Shown: positions 41,995 through 50,943, counted from the stretch's first letter. The stretch is 64,000 bases of DNA from Comamonadaceae bacterium (GCA_947375135.1 CANCER010000002.1:1-64000), one strand, 5' to 3'. Program-made: numbers and translations. The notes: generated by a model not told the origin, from the sequence alone.

Positions 41995-42360
41995 TCACAC
42001 GGAGTGTAGACCCAGCATATTGCCTTCGGTGTCGACCACCAGGGAGATCCACCCATACTGGCCTATGGACATCTTGGGCTTCTGCACCCGGCCACCCGCT
42101 GCCAGCACACGCCCCTCCTCCACCGCACAATCCGCACACGAGAAGTACACCAGCGTGCTATTGCCACCCGCCTTGAAGCCGTCCATATGCACCAGCGCGC
42201 CACCGGCGCCGTAGTGTTCCATGGAAGAGGGGAAAGCCAGCATCTGCGGGCCGCCGCCTTCCAGCGGCTGCATTGTGATCTGGAACACGGCCTCATAAAA
42301 CGCGCGGGCACGCGCGATATCGTCCACATAGATTTCAAACCAGCCAACCGGGTTTTTCAT
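41995..42360 (-). CDS. VOC (glyoxalase/bleomycin-resistance fold) protein
   Basis: A 121-residue VOC-superfamily protein (NPVGWFEIYVDDIARARAFY, ending DTEGNMLGLHSV, with metal-type His/Glu positions). Substrate unknown. AAGGAG placed ten bases before the ATG at 42360 decides the start. It is divergent from the FAD oxidoreductase gene, with about 145 bases between. Confidence 0.87.
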   Translation of the reverse strand: MKNPVGWFEIYVDDIARARAFYEAVFQITMQPLEGGGPQMLAFPSSMEHYGAGGALVHMDGFKAGGNSTLVYFSCADCAVEEGRVLAAGGRVQKPKMSIGQYGWISLVVDTEGNMLGLHSV

Positions 42361-42505
42361 CTGCTTCTCCTTTCGCATAGTCATTGTTGAGGGGCCCCTG
42401 TATCTTGTTGTTTTCGGCAATATAGGAGGAGTACAGGCCGACTGTCCAGCGCCGGGCAGCAGCACGTATCATTGCCCACTGCTTGATCACCACGAGCCCG
42501 CACAC

Positions 42506-44326
42506 ATGATCCGCCTAACCGAACTCAAACTCCCCCTCTCCGCCGTGCCGGTCTCCGCACGCCGCGCCTCTGACGCCCCTTCAGAAACCGAGGAAGACCG
42601 CGCCCCGGTCGCGCACCCGATTGCCGCCCTCACCCGGCTGGCCGCGCAGGCGCTGAAGGTGGACACGGCGGCCATTGCAAGCCTGCATGTGTTCAAGCGC
42701 AGCTTTGATGCGCGCAAGTCGGAGCTGGTGGTGGTTTATATCGTCGACGTCGCGGTAGCGCCGGAACTAGAAAGCACTCTGCTGGCGCAACAGAGAGGCA
42801 ACCCGCACATCCTGGCCACGCCCGACATGGCCTACCAGTTGGTGGCGCAGGCCCCGGCTACCCTGGCCCTGCGCCCGGTGGTGGTGGGCTTTGGTCCCTG
42901 CGGCATGTTTGCGGCGCTGGTGCTGGCGCAAATGGGTTTCAAGCCCATCGTGCTGGAGCGCGGCAAGACCGTGCGCCAACGCACCCAGGACACCTGGGGC
43001 CTGTGGCGCAAGAAGGAACTCAACCCCGAGAGCAATGTGCAATTCGGGGAAGGCGGCGCCGGCACCTTCTCGGACGGCAAGCTGTGGAGCCAGATCAAGG
43101 ACCCGCGCTTTCTGGGCCGCAAGGTCATGGACGAGTTCGTCAAAGCCGGTGCGCCGTCCGAAATTTTGTATGAGGCGCACCCGCACATCGGCACCTTCAA
43201 GCTGGTCAAGGTGGTGGAGAACCTGCGTGCGCAGATCATCGCCCTGGGCGGCGAGGTGCGCTTTGAACAGCGCGTGGTCGATGTGCACTTGCAGCCCGCC
43301 GCAAATGGACACCAGTTGGTCGGCCTGCAGGTGCTGGACGTGGCCCGCAACGAGACCTACACCCTGCCCGCCGACCATGTGGTGATGGCCCTGGGCCACA
43401 GCGCGCGCGACAGCTTTGCCATGCTTTACGAGCGTGGCGTGGCCATGCAGGCCAAGCCCTTCTCGGTGGGATTCCGCATCGAGCATCCGCAAAGCGTGAT
43501 CGACGCCGCCCGCTGGGGTCGCCACGCCGGCCACCCCATGCTGGGTGCGGCCGACTACAAGCTGGTGCACCATGCCGCCAACGGCCGCGCCGTTTACAGT
43601 TTTTGCATGTGCCCCGGCGGCACCGTGGTGGCTGCCACCAGCGAGCCCGGCCGCGTGGTCACCAATGGCATGAGCCAGTATTCGCGCAACGAGCGCAACG
43701 CCAACGCCGGCCTGGTGGTGGGCATCGACCCGCCAGACTATCCGCAGGACGAAGCCGCGTTTGTGCAGGCGTTCGGAGAAGACAAGGGCCGCCTGTACGC
43801 GCAGGAAGCCGCCGCAATGCGCGCGCAGGACCCCAAGGCCGCCCACCCGCTCTCCGGCATCGCCCTGCAACGCCAGTTGGAAGCCGGTGCCTATGTGCTG
43901 GGTGGCAGCAGCTACGAAGCGCCTGGCCAACTGGTGGCCGATTTCCTGGCGGGCAAACCCTCCACGGATTTCGCCAGCGTGCTGCCCTCCTACAAACCCG
44001 GCGTCAAACTCGGTGACCTGGCCCCCAGCCTGCCCGCCTATGCGATTGACGCCCTGCGCGAAGCGATTCCCGTGTTCGGCAAAAAGATACGCGGCTTCGA
44101 CATGGCCGACGCGGTGCTCACCGGAGTCGAGACCCGCACCTCCTCACCCCTGAAAATCCCGCGTGGCGAAGACCTGCAAAGCACCAATGTGCGCGGCCTG
44201 TATCCGGCCGGTGAAGGCGCCAGCTATGCCGGCGGCATTCTGTCGGCGGGGGTCGATGGCATCAGGGTGGCAGAGGCTTTGGGGCGGGATGTGGCGGGGG
44301 CTTCACAAGGCTTATTGAAGGCATAG
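42506..44326 (+). CDS. FAD-dependent oxidoreductase of the COG2509 type
   Basis: The 606-residue flavoprotein has a ~110-residue N-terminal domain (LHVFKRSFDARKSELVVVYI), then a Rossmann FAD motif VVGFGPCGMFAALVLAQMG near 130, GEGGAGTFSDGKLWSQIKD and the C-terminal YPAGEGASYAGGILSAGVDG flavin-binding end. This combination is the widespread uncharacterised dehydrogenase family. Substrate unknown. It is the last ordinary high-GC gene before the accessory island. Confidence 0.9.
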   Translation: MIRLTELKLPLSAVPVSARRASDAPSETEEDRAPVAHPIAALTRLAAQALKVDTAAIASLHVFKRSFDARKSELVVVYIVDVAVAPELESTLLAQQRGNPHILATPDMAYQLVAQAPATLALRPVVVGFGPCGMFAALVLAQMGFKPIVLERGKTVRQRTQDTWGLWRKKELNPESNVQFGEGGAGTFSDGKLWSQIKDPRFLGRKVMDEFVKAGAPSEILYEAHPHIGTFKLVKVVENLRAQIIALGGEVRFEQRVVDVHLQPAANGHQLVGLQVLDVARNETYTLPADHVVMALGHSARDSFAMLYERGVAMQAKPFSVGFRIEHPQSVIDAARWGRHAGHPMLGAADYKLVHHAANGRAVYSFCMCPGGTVVAATSEPGRVVTNGMSQYSRNERNANAGLVVGIDPPDYPQDEAAFVQAFGEDKGRLYAQEAAAMRAQDPKAAHPLSGIALQRQLEAGAYVLGGSSYEAPGQLVADFLAGKPSTDFASVLPSYKPGVKLGDLAPSLPAYAIDALREAIPVFGKKIRGFDMADAVLTGVETRTSSPLKIPRGEDLQSTNVRGLYPAGEGASYAGGILSAGVDGIRVAEALGRDVAGASQGLLKA

Positions 44327-44849
44327 GTTGAACCGGCTTGGCCGTTGTCGCCGAGCTGAATTTATGGCCTGCGGGTGCGCTCAACGGCGTGAGCGGCCTG
44401 GATTGGCGGAAGTCTCTGGTGCGGCGAAAGCGGGTACTGGTGGGCGCCCGCTTCAGAGCAGCCCATTCACCCATAGCTGGGGCTAATTCCAACGTGGCCT
44501 AAACCACCATTAATTGATGCGTTCCGGTACCGCGTAGTTGTCGATTACGCCAATAAGCACCGGAGCTTTATTGCCTGAGCTATCCACGTCATAGTGCAAA
44601 TCACCGTTGCTGCTGTTTTAGTGGATGTACTGATTGATTTCGGCAGTCGTTATCGCATCCAACTCAGCGTTTTCCATCAGTGCAGCCATGAGCAGTGCTA
44701 TAAAGAATCCGATAGCACATACCACATATAAAAAGCCAAAATTTAGATTTATTGGAAATTTTATCAAAAATATAAAATTTCAAAAGACAAATTAAACTTG
44801 TTGACAAATTAGAAAATGCCTATATTTTATTTTCATGATAGCCTGCATT
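44327..44849. other. Gene-poor left edge of the accessory island
   Basis: 523 bases without an intact gene. 44327-44509 is still fairly GC-rich and shows nothing recognisable. 44510-44689 holds a decayed minus-strand frame (separate entry). 44690-44849 is strongly AT-rich (runs of A and T) and marks the composition change into the island. No tRNA, integrase or attachment-like repeat was found here. Confidence 0.7.
44510..44689 (-). pseudogene. Decayed small reading frame with in-frame TAA
   Basis: On the minus strand an ATG at 44689 opens MAALMENAELDAITTAEINQ, reaches TAA after 23 codons (44618-44620), and the same frame then stays open for 35 more protein-like codons (NSSNGDLHYDVDSSGNKAP, ending AVPERIN) to TAA at 44510-44512. 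In-frame codons upstream of the ATG encode a hydrophobic stretch (FGFLYVVCAIGFFIALL). This looks like a small membrane-anchored protein gene broken by one stop. The family was not recognised. Confidence 0.45.
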
Positions 44850-45401
44850 CTACTTATGTTGAGCGCCAATGAATTGAGATACTTCCGAACAGTCACCGTC
44901 ATGCGTAAGTTTCTCAAGTAAAATAGCAACCTTTGCGTTATCAATTAACTCTGAAGGAATTTTTTCAAAAATATATTCGTTGAAAAAATACTGAAAATAC
45001 TTTGTTATTTTCTCGAAAGGGATCTTTACTGGTTCTGCACCCGAAACATGGACTGGATTTTTCGCCGTTTGAAGTATCGCTATTGGTGGACCTTTAAAGT
45101 ACCCATGATAAGAAGTGCAACTCCTGCAATCCAAATAGGGCTCAGAAGTACTTGCCCAACGCCAATAGTATTCTGGCATATTTGAATGCAACGCTTGGCC
45201 AATCAAGTTCATGCAATAGAGGCAACACATAAAGTCACTCAAACTGTGATACTTATTTCTATATGTTGAACCAAGGATGTAATGTGCCGTCCTTCCGCAT
45301 AGCATTCCAAATGATCCATTTAACGAAATTTCTGTCTTTGATGATTTGGCAAAAACCGCGGCATCTTCACGATAATATTTTGGAAAATAGCTAGATGGCA
45401 T
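44850..45401 (-). CDS. Unknown protein with two CxxC pairs (accessory island)
   Basis: A 183-residue cytoplasmic-looking protein. CLYC near residue 60 and CRSC near 92 form two CxxC pairs that could hold a zinc ion. The rest is aromatic-rich (YYWRWASTSEPYLD) with a helical C-terminus (KITKYFQYFFNEYIFEKI). No domain recognised. Base composition is AT-rich relative to neighbours. It follows the 136-residue gene by 15 bases in the same direction and is the last gene of the island operon. Confidence 0.7.
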   Translation of the reverse strand: MPSSYFPKYYREDAAVFAKSSKTEISLNGSFGMLCGRTAHYILGSTYRNKYHSLSDFMCCLYCMNLIGQALHSNMPEYYWRWASTSEPYLDCRSCTSYHGYFKGPPIAILQTAKNPVHVSGAEPVKIPFEKITKYFQYFFNEYIFEKIPSELIDNAKVAILLEKLTHDGDCSEVSQFIGAQHK

Positions 45402-45416
45402 AATTGGCTTATAAAT

Positions 45417-45827
45417 TTAGAATATTTTTCGAATGGATTTTGCTGAAATTCGTGTTAACAATTCTATCCAAACGTCCCCATCCATTTCAACTAGAGCGCC
45501 TGTTTTAAAAACCTCTTCTGAATTGAAGTCTTTAATTACACGAGTAGGCAGTTTTTCCAAAACTGGTTCGCACATGACAATGTAGCACTCGGAACCCATC
45601 CGAATTAGCTCAATATGACTCAGTCTCTCTTGGTAACCGAGGTTGGTCTTATCATCAATAAATGCCGAATGTCGGGTTATACGCATCATGCGCATTCCAT
45701 CGTGTTTGATTGTTTCATCCTGCCAAGCACGAAGAAATACGATGTTATCTGCCCTGACTGAGCCCCATGACCATCTTGTATTGCTCAATGACGCACCTAG
45801 CCATTCAAAGAATTGTGTCTGCGTCAT
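45417..45827 (-). CDS. Unknown small protein (accessory island)
   Basis: A 136-residue protein starting MTQTQFFEWLGASLSNTRWS. It is rich in beta-forming residues and contains no membrane segment or known motif. Its start overlaps the stop of the glycosylase-fold gene as ATGA, so the two are translationally coupled and probably act together. Nothing in the sequence gives a function. Confidence 0.72.
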   Translation of the reverse strand: MTQTQFFEWLGASLSNTRWSWGSVRADNIVFLRAWQDETIKHDGMRMMRITRHSAFIDDKTNLGYQERLSHIELIRMGSECYIVMCEPVLEKLPTRVIKDFNSEEVFKTGALVEMDGDVWIELLTRISAKSIRKIF

Positions 45828-46561
45828 AGCTGGGGTCCAAACCGCTCAAAAAATGATTTCAAAGCTGGGATTCTTGGCCCATCAGGTTTATAGCGTGACA
45901 GATTTGGTATCGCCAACATTCGAATTCCAGAACTCAGTTCCCATGCATACAGCGTGCTGAGTGTTCCACCCCAACCTGACGACATCTGTTCACCTTCCCC
46001 CAGACCCATCGCACGAGCGAGTGGTCTCGCAAGAGTTACCGCATGTGTTAACAAAACCTTGGTCCCCGCTTGTTTCATGATCTGTTGGTGTACTGGCCAG
46101 CATGCCATAGCCAGTTGAACACCGCTCATACCGGTGCGGGATTCAAGGACTTGTGCTGTGGGTGACCTTGAAAATATGAAGTTTCCTATGGGGGTTTCAC
46201 AGAGCAACGATCTTCCCTTCTGACTATCTCCATTGGCTATTGTGGTGAAAAGAGATTGTCCGGCTCGTTGTATTGGGGCCATCCCAGGTAAGTGCCCCTT
46301 CCACCTTTCATCGAGATACCCGTTTTCCACTATCTCATTGCGTCGCAATCGATTTATGTCCCACTCAACTGTCAGAGTGTCATGTAGCTCCTGTCTGCCA
46401 GCGGTTTCACCTGGGTTAAATCCAAGAAAATAAATTGGGGAATTTCCTTCGATTGTGTACCCTGGTGAGTAAAGCAGTCTTCCGCTTGAATTTACTATGC
46501 TTTTTGGGAGTACTGATTCGCATGTATTTGCGATGCGATTTAACTTTTCTGTGAGACTCAT
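45824..46561 (-). CDS. Protein resembling the uracil-DNA glycosylase fold (accessory island)
   Basis: A 245-residue protein. IYFLGFNPGETAGRQ near residue 43 resembles motif 1 of the uracil-DNA glycosylase superfamily (GxNPG/S), and LAIPNLSRYKPDGPRIPAL near the C-terminus resembles the motif carrying the His/Ser loop of that fold. HAVTLARPLARAMG lies between. The catalytic residues of known families are not all apparent, so activity is uncertain. GGGAG precedes the ATG at 46561 with good spacing. It heads a coupled set of three genes. Confidence 0.7.
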   Translation of the reverse strand: MSLTEKLNRIANTCESVLPKSIVNSSGRLLYSPGYTIEGNSPIYFLGFNPGETAGRQELHDTLTVEWDINRLRRNEIVENGYLDERWKGHLPGMAPIQRAGQSLFTTIANGDSQKGRSLLCETPIGNFIFSRSPTAQVLESRTGMSGVQLAMACWPVHQQIMKQAGTKVLLTHAVTLARPLARAMGLGEGEQMSSGWGGTLSTLYAWELSSGIRMLAIPNLSRYKPDGPRIPALKSFFERFGPQL

Positions 46562-46595
46562 TGTGTTTATCTCCCTGTAATTTGTGATTTGAAAA

Positions 46596-46799
46596 TTAAT
46601 TAATCCACATGGCTTTAATCATAGTTTCTGATTCTAAATCCACGACTATGCAAGTATTCAGATATCGAGACATTTGCTTAACTATTGGCTTTCCAGCGTC
46701 ACTTGCCAACTCTTTGCGTGACTTCTTGTCAAACGTAATACGATTTACCTCTTGCGTTTTTTCTCTACGCCCGTCGTCCAACAGCCAATTCACGATCAA
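46596..46799 (-). CDS. Possible small unknown protein (accessory island)
   Basis: A 67-residue charged frame (REKTQEVNRITFDKKSRKEL) opening at TTG 46799 with GTG at 46793 as alternative; no ribosome site is evident. It lies 34 bases before the glycosylase-fold gene in the same direction. An overlapping plus-strand frame (46609-46848) competes. Composition of this strand looks more protein-like, but the call is weak. Confidence 0.4.
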   Translation of the reverse strand: MIVNWLLDDGRREKTQEVNRITFDKKSRKELASDAGKPIVKQMSRYLNTCIVVDLESETMIKAMWIN

Positions 46800-46902
46800 A
46801 AGAGGGATGCAACGCTGCTACACTCTAATACTTGCATGCTTCGTATAGTTCATTTATAACTCCTTTAATGGAATCATTGATCTCAAAGTTGAATTCTTTA
46901 CT

Positions 46903-47733
46903 CTACGTAGACTTTTTAATACCTTGAATGTCGTCTAACCATTCGTCTTCCATAATGCAGTTCAATCCGTAAAGCTCATGATCTTCAAATGCAATGCCAA
47001 ACGGAGTATAGTTGCGACGTACACATTCTATTATTTCGGCTGTAGCGCCTTTTTGCACATAAAACTTTTCAATTACATGATGGGCTGATTCATTTAGCAT
47101 ATTTCTATACCAATACAGTGGATCAGCGACAATTGATGAAATTCGCCCCAAAGGTGAAAGTGCATGGTCATAATCTTGATTTGATTGGTCTAGCATGGTT
47201 AACTGGGTTGCTATAGCCTTCACGTCTAGTGTGTGCCATGAACGACCGACATTAACAAAATCCTTAATTGGGTATTCGTTTGGTTCTATTGCTCCATCAT
47301 CTTCCGGTTCAGTACCTAAGTTGGCCCATTGCGGTGGAGTGAAGTCAAAAAAGTGTGTGTCCCAAAATATTGCGGAGCCGCCAAGCAAGAGAAAAAGTCT
47401 ATTTAACAATGTTTCTCTCGAGATATTTATGCTGTCGCATACTGCTTCTAATAGCTCGGACACTGCTGGTTCAAGCGCCAAAGAAATCGTCTTTGGTTGC
47501 TCGACAGATGCAAATAAAACTTTTAAATGTGCATTGATAAATCGCCTTGCACGGTCTGAGTTTTTGTGTAGAAGTTCCTTCTGGATGCGTGGCAGTTCAA
47601 CTTCAAGCGCACGACTTATCAGTGAGTCTCTTCGCATACATGCTTCGTCAGTCCGCTTGTTTAGTGCGTCCAGAATTGGGGCATGGATGCGTACGGTGAT
47701 CTTGGATCTTGTTTCGATGTTGGATTTGGTCAT
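46903..47733 (-). CDS. Ribbon-helix-helix-type regulator with long C-terminal domain (accessory island)
   Basis: A 276-residue protein. The N-terminus (SKITVRIHAPILDALNKRTD, then RRDSLISRALEVELPRI) fits a ribbon-helix-helix DNA-binding unit. A second similar unit may lie near residues 80-115 (TISLALEPAVSELLEAVCDS, then SRETLLNRLF). The remaining ~150 residues have no known motif. A palindrome about 100 bases upstream could be its operator. Likely local regulator of the island; whether the C-terminal part is an effector is unknown. Confidence 0.7.
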   Translation of the reverse strand: MTKSNIETRSKITVRIHAPILDALNKRTDEACMRRDSLISRALEVELPRIQKELLHKNSDRARRFINAHLKVLFASVEQPKTISLALEPAVSELLEAVCDSINISRETLLNRLFLLLGGSAIFWDTHFFDFTPPQWANLGTEPEDDGAIEPNEYPIKDFVNVGRSWHTLDVKAIATQLTMLDQSNQDYDHALSPLGRISSIVADPLYWYRNMLNESAHHVIEKFYVQKGATAEIIECVRRNYTPFGIAFEDHELYGLNCIMEDEWLDDIQGIKKST

Positions 47734-48164
47734 GTGGAAATTTTAAGGCACTTGCCGCAAAAAAACAAAGCAACTGCCCTTCAAAATAGTAGGCATATGC
47801 TTTTTATTAACAAAAATCATTAAGAAATATTTAAAATAGTTAAAAACTATTGTAAAAACTGTGATTCCGAAATTTCACATTTTTACTTTCAACAGGAGCA
47901 AAAAGGCTGGGTGATATCAGTCTAAAGTTGCTGCCACAGACGGTTTTTTGCACGCTCCGGGTGATCAACTTGAGGGAAGTGTTGCTAGTCTGTCGGCTGT
48001 CCAAGTCTTAGCCAAAGGACAGGTTTAGCGCGAGCAAATCGTAAAGTCGTATGACTGGAACCAGCCCGCCACAGTCACCCACCCAAGCCCAGCCCACCTA
48101 CCACCCAGGCAGGCTGTTCTACCCGTGAGCGTGACCCAGACTGCGCGGGTTACGCCACCCATTA
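47734..48164. other. Non-coding right edge of the accessory island
   Basis: 431 bases without a gene. The first ~160 bases are extremely AT-rich and carry a 7-3-7 palindrome (separate entry). From about 47900 the composition returns to the genome norm. CTGTCC / GGACAG arms near 47996-48021 form a weak inverted repeat. No gene, tRNA or recombinase site was recognised. Confidence 0.65.
47835..47851. promoter_or_regulatory. Palindrome, candidate operator of the island regulator
   Basis: AATAGTT-AAA-AACTATT is a perfect 7-base inverted repeat with a 3-base spacer, set in AT-rich DNA about 100 bases upstream of the regulator gene at 47733. Such symmetry fits a dimeric DNA-binding protein. Assignment to the regulator is by proximity only. 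Confidence 0.45.
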
Positions 48165-48186
48165 AAAGGGGCCTTTCGGCCCCTTT
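48165..48186 (-). terminator. Intrinsic terminator of htpX
   Basis: AAAGGGGCC (48165-48173) and GGCCCCTTT (48178-48186) form a 9-bp stem with a TTTC/GAAA tetraloop; on the minus strand the stem is followed by TTAAT. It starts one base after the htpX stop codon. A classic GC stem with GNRA loop. Confidence 0.85.
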
Positions 48187-48187
48187 C

Positions 48188-49063
48188 TCACACCGGTGCG
48201 TTTTGCAACGCCGCAATCCGCTCTTCAATCGGCGGGTGGGTGCTAAAGAGTTGGCCGATGCCACCGGCAATGCCCATGGCAGCAACGCTCTTGGGCAACT
48301 CGCCGGGGGTCATACCACCCAGACGGGCCAAGGCGTTGACCATGGGTTGCTTGCGGCCCAGCAACTGGGCGGAGCCGGCGTCGGCGCGGAACTCGCGCTG
48401 GCGCGAGAACCAGGCCACCACGATGGCCGCGGCAAAGCCCAGCACGATGTCGAGCACGATGGTGCTGACCATGTAGCCGATGCCGGGGCCGCTGCTGCGT
48501 TCGTCACCCTTGCGCAAAAAGCTGTCCACGGCGTAGCCAATGACGCGGCTCAGAAACACCACAAAAGTGTTCATCACACCCTGAATCAAGGTCATGGTGA
48601 CCATGTCGCCATTGGCGACGTGGGCGATCTCGTGGCCGATGACGGCCTCGATTTCTTCGCGCGTCATGCCCTGCAGCAAGCCGGTGGAGACGGCCACCAG
48701 GGCCGAGTTCTTGAAGGCGCCAGTGGCAAAGGCGTTGGGCTCACCTTCAAAAATGCCGACTTCGGGCATGCCGATGCCCGCCTTGTCGGCCAGCTTGCGC
48801 ACGGTGTCCACGATCCAGGCCTCGTCGGCATTGCGCGGCTGTTCAATCACCTGCACGCCCGAGGTCCACTTGGCCATGGGCTTGCTGATCAAGAGGGAGA
48901 TGATGGCTCCGCCAAAGCCCATGATCAAAGCAAAGCCCAGCAAGGCGCCCAAGTTCAGTCCGCTGGAGGTGAGGTAGCGGTTCACGCCCAGCAGGCTGGC
49001 CACAATGCCGAGCACGGCGACGACCAGCACATTGGTCAGGACAAAAAGAAGTATGCGTTTCAT
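48188..49063 (-). CDS. htpX: Membrane zinc metalloprotease HtpX
   Basis: HtpX (291 residues) is an M48 inner-membrane protease for quality control. It has two N-terminal membrane segments (residues ~5-25 and 38-60), the zinc motif [11 protein letters not shown] near residue 140, two more hydrophobic segments and the conserved [13 protein letters not shown] carrying the third zinc ligand. The C-terminal [11 protein letters not shown] is typical. It is followed by a strong terminator. Confidence 0.96.
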   Translation of the reverse strand: MKRILLFVLTNVLVVAVLGIVASLLGVNRYLTSSGLNLGALLGFALIMGFGGAIISLLISKPMAKWTSGVQVIEQPRNADEAWIVDTVRKLADKAGIGMPEVGIFEGEPNAFATGAFKNSALVAVSTGLLQGMTREEIEAVIGHEIAHVANGDMVTMTLIQGVMNTFVVFLSRVIGYAVDSFLRKGDERSSGPGIGYMVSTIVLDIVLGFAAAIVVAWFSRQREFRADAGSAQLLGRKQPMVNALARLGGMTPGELPKSVAAMGIAGGIGQLFSTHPPIEERIAALQNAPV

Positions 49064-49159
49064 GGTTTCCTCAAAAAGCAGCGCGTTCTCGCGCGTTACT
49101 GCGGATGGTAGGGCTTAAGGGGCCGGATTCAAGAATGGGGACAGAAGCGCATACGGAAT

Positions 49160-49906
49160 TTATGGGCTTTGGCGCGGTGCGCGGAACACGCTGCTGTCGG
49201 CATAAAAGGCGCTGTCTTCGTTTTCCGCCCACCAACCCGGCACACCCAGCACCGGAAGATTGGCAAAGGGCTTGCGGGCCAGCCGTTCGGCACTGAGTTC
49301 CGCAGCCAGCCAGGCATCCACATCCGCCAAGTCCCTGCTGGGTTCCTGCACGCGAAAAACGTGGGCGGTGATGGGCTTTCTGGGAAACACCAGCTTTTCG
49401 GTCAACGCATGGCCAAACAGGATGAGTTGCGCATCGGCCCACAAGGGCCGCAGGGTCATAAACAGGCTTGTCCAGTCTTTGGTCAGCAGGGCTTCCCACA
49501 GGGCATCCGGTGCTTGCAGCAGCGCTGCATTTTCGTCAAACAACGTCAGCGCATCACGTGCAGGGCCGCGTTGGGGCTGAATGCCGCTGCGCTGGATTTG
49601 CGCCGCCTGCAACGCGTTCAAACGGACCTTGGTGTGCGGGAAGTGCATCCAGGCCAGGCCGTTGAAAAAGTCATGCAGGCCATCGCGTGTGGGCACGCAG
49701 CCTGCGTCAAAAATGTGCTGCTCGTAGGCGGAGCCTGCGGGCAGTTCAGCCTGCGGAATAAAGCGTTTGGGTGCGCGCTGCACGGCATTCAGCGCATCGG
49801 CCACCGACAGGCCGGCCGCCACGCGCTGCGCGATCGCCTCGCCGGGATCGCGCCAGGGCTTTAGCCAAGGGGCATCCCAGTCAATGCCCTCTAAACCATG
49901 CGCCAC
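49160..49906 (-). CDS. DUF3025 protein
   Basis: A 248-residue protein of the DUF3025 family: [34 protein letters not shown], and ITAHVFRV. Function unknown. The only plausible start in frame is GTG at 49906, which overlaps the end of pyrC by 16 bases, so it is probably co-translated with pyrC. Confidence 0.85.
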   Translation of the reverse strand: MAHGLEGIDWDAPWLKPWRDPGEAIAQRVAAGLSVADALNAVQRAPKRFIPQAELPAGSAYEQHIFDAGCVPTRDGLHDFFNGLAWMHFPHTKVRLNALQAAQIQRSGIQPQRGPARDALTLFDENAALLQAPDALWEALLTKDWTSLFMTLRPLWADAQLILFGHALTEKLVFPRKPITAHVFRVQEPSRDLADVDAWLAAELSAERLARKPFANLPVLGVPGWWAENEDSAFYADSSVFRAPRQSP

Positions 49907-50943
49907 GCCAGGGGCTCGCCGCCGGCCAGGGGCTTGAGTTGGGCCTCGCCAAAGGCGTAGCTTTCGGGCGGTGTCCAGCTTTCGCGCTGCAGGGTGATGG
50001 TGCCCTGGTTGCGCGGCAGGCCGTAAAAGTCGGCGCCATGGAAGCTGGCAAAGCCTTCGAGCTTGTCCAGCGCACCTGCTGCGTCAAAGGCCTGTGCATA
50101 GAGCTCCATGGCTGCGTGTGCGGTGTAGCAACCGGCGCAGCCGCTGGCATGTTCCTTGAGGTGTGCCGCGTGCGGCGCGCTGTCGGTACCCAGGAAGAAT
50201 TTGGCGCTGCCGCTGGTGGCGGCTTGCACCAAGGCTTGGCGGTGCGTTTCGCGCTTGAGCACGGGCAGGCAGTAGTAATGCGGGCGTATGCCCCCCACAA
50301 AAATCGCGTTGCGGTTGTACAGCAGATGGTGGGCGGTCAGCGTGGCGGCGGTCAATCCGTCAGCGTCCCGCACGTACTGCGCAGCCTCTTTGGTGGTGAT
50401 GTGTTCAAACACGATCTTCAACCCGGGGAAGTCGCGGCGCAGCGGAATCAGCTGCTGGTCGATGAACACGGCCTCGCGGTCAAAGAGGTCGATGTCGGGT
50501 GAGGTCACCTCGCCGTGCACCAGCAACAACATACCGGCGCGCTGCATGGCTTCGAGTGTCTTGTAGGTCTTGCGCAGGTCGGTCACACCCGCGTCGCTGT
50601 TGGTGGTGGCGCCTGCCGGGTAGAGCTTGGCAGCCACCACACCGGCGTCTTTGGCGCGCTGGATTTCGTCGGCGGGCAGGTTGTCGGTGAGGTACAGCGT
50701 CATCAGCGGCTCAAACGCCAAGCCGGCGGGTACGGCAGCGCGTATGCGCGCGGCGTAGGCCAGCGCCTGCTCGGCAGTGGTCACCGGCGGCTTCAGGTTG
50801 GGCATGATGATGGCACGGCCGAACTGGGCGGCGGTGTGCGGCACCACGGTGTCCAGTGCTGCGCCATCGCGCACATGCAAATGCCAGTCGTCGGGGCGGG
50901 TGATCGTCAGGGTGTTGGTGGGGGTGGGGGTTGCGGTCGTCAT
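49891..50943 (-). CDS. pyrC: Dihydroorotase
   Basis: PyrC (350 residues) closes carbamoyl-aspartate to dihydroorotate in pyrimidine synthesis. Metal and substrate motifs of the E. coli-type enzyme are present: [10 protein letters not shown] near 20, the carboxylated Lys in [13 protein letters not shown] near 100, HGEV near 140, FEHITT and GTDSAPH near 250. The ATG at 50943 overlaps the stop of the LysR gene (ATGA). Confidence 0.96.
   Translation of the reverse strand: MTTATPTPTNTLTITRPDDWHLHVRDGAALDTVVPHTAAQFGRAIIMPNLKPPVTTAEQALAYAARIRAAVPAGLAFEPLMTLYLTDNLPADEIQRAKDAGVVAAKLYPAGATTNSDAGVTDLRKTYKTLEAMQRAGMLLLVHGEVTSPDIDLFDREAVFIDQQLIPLRRDFPGLKIVFEHITTKEAAQYVRDADGLTAATLTAHHLLYNRNAIFVGGIRPHYYCLPVLKRETHRQALVQAATSGSAKFFLGTDSAPHAAHLKEHASGCAGCYTAHAAMELYAQAFDAAGALDKLEGFASFHGADFYGLPRNQGTITLQRESWTPPESYAFGEAQLKPLAGGEPLAWRMV

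Noticed and set aside
44801..44828. TTGACA followed after 16 bases by TATTTT, promoter-like on the plus strand
   Set aside because: It would transcribe antisense into the convergent island genes, and such matches are expected by chance in AT-rich DNA.
46609..46848. 79-codon plus-strand frame in the accessory island
   Set aside because: Overlaps the minus-strand 67-codon frame; its composition (Ser/Cys-rich) is less protein-like and it opposes all neighbouring genes. Neither is certain.
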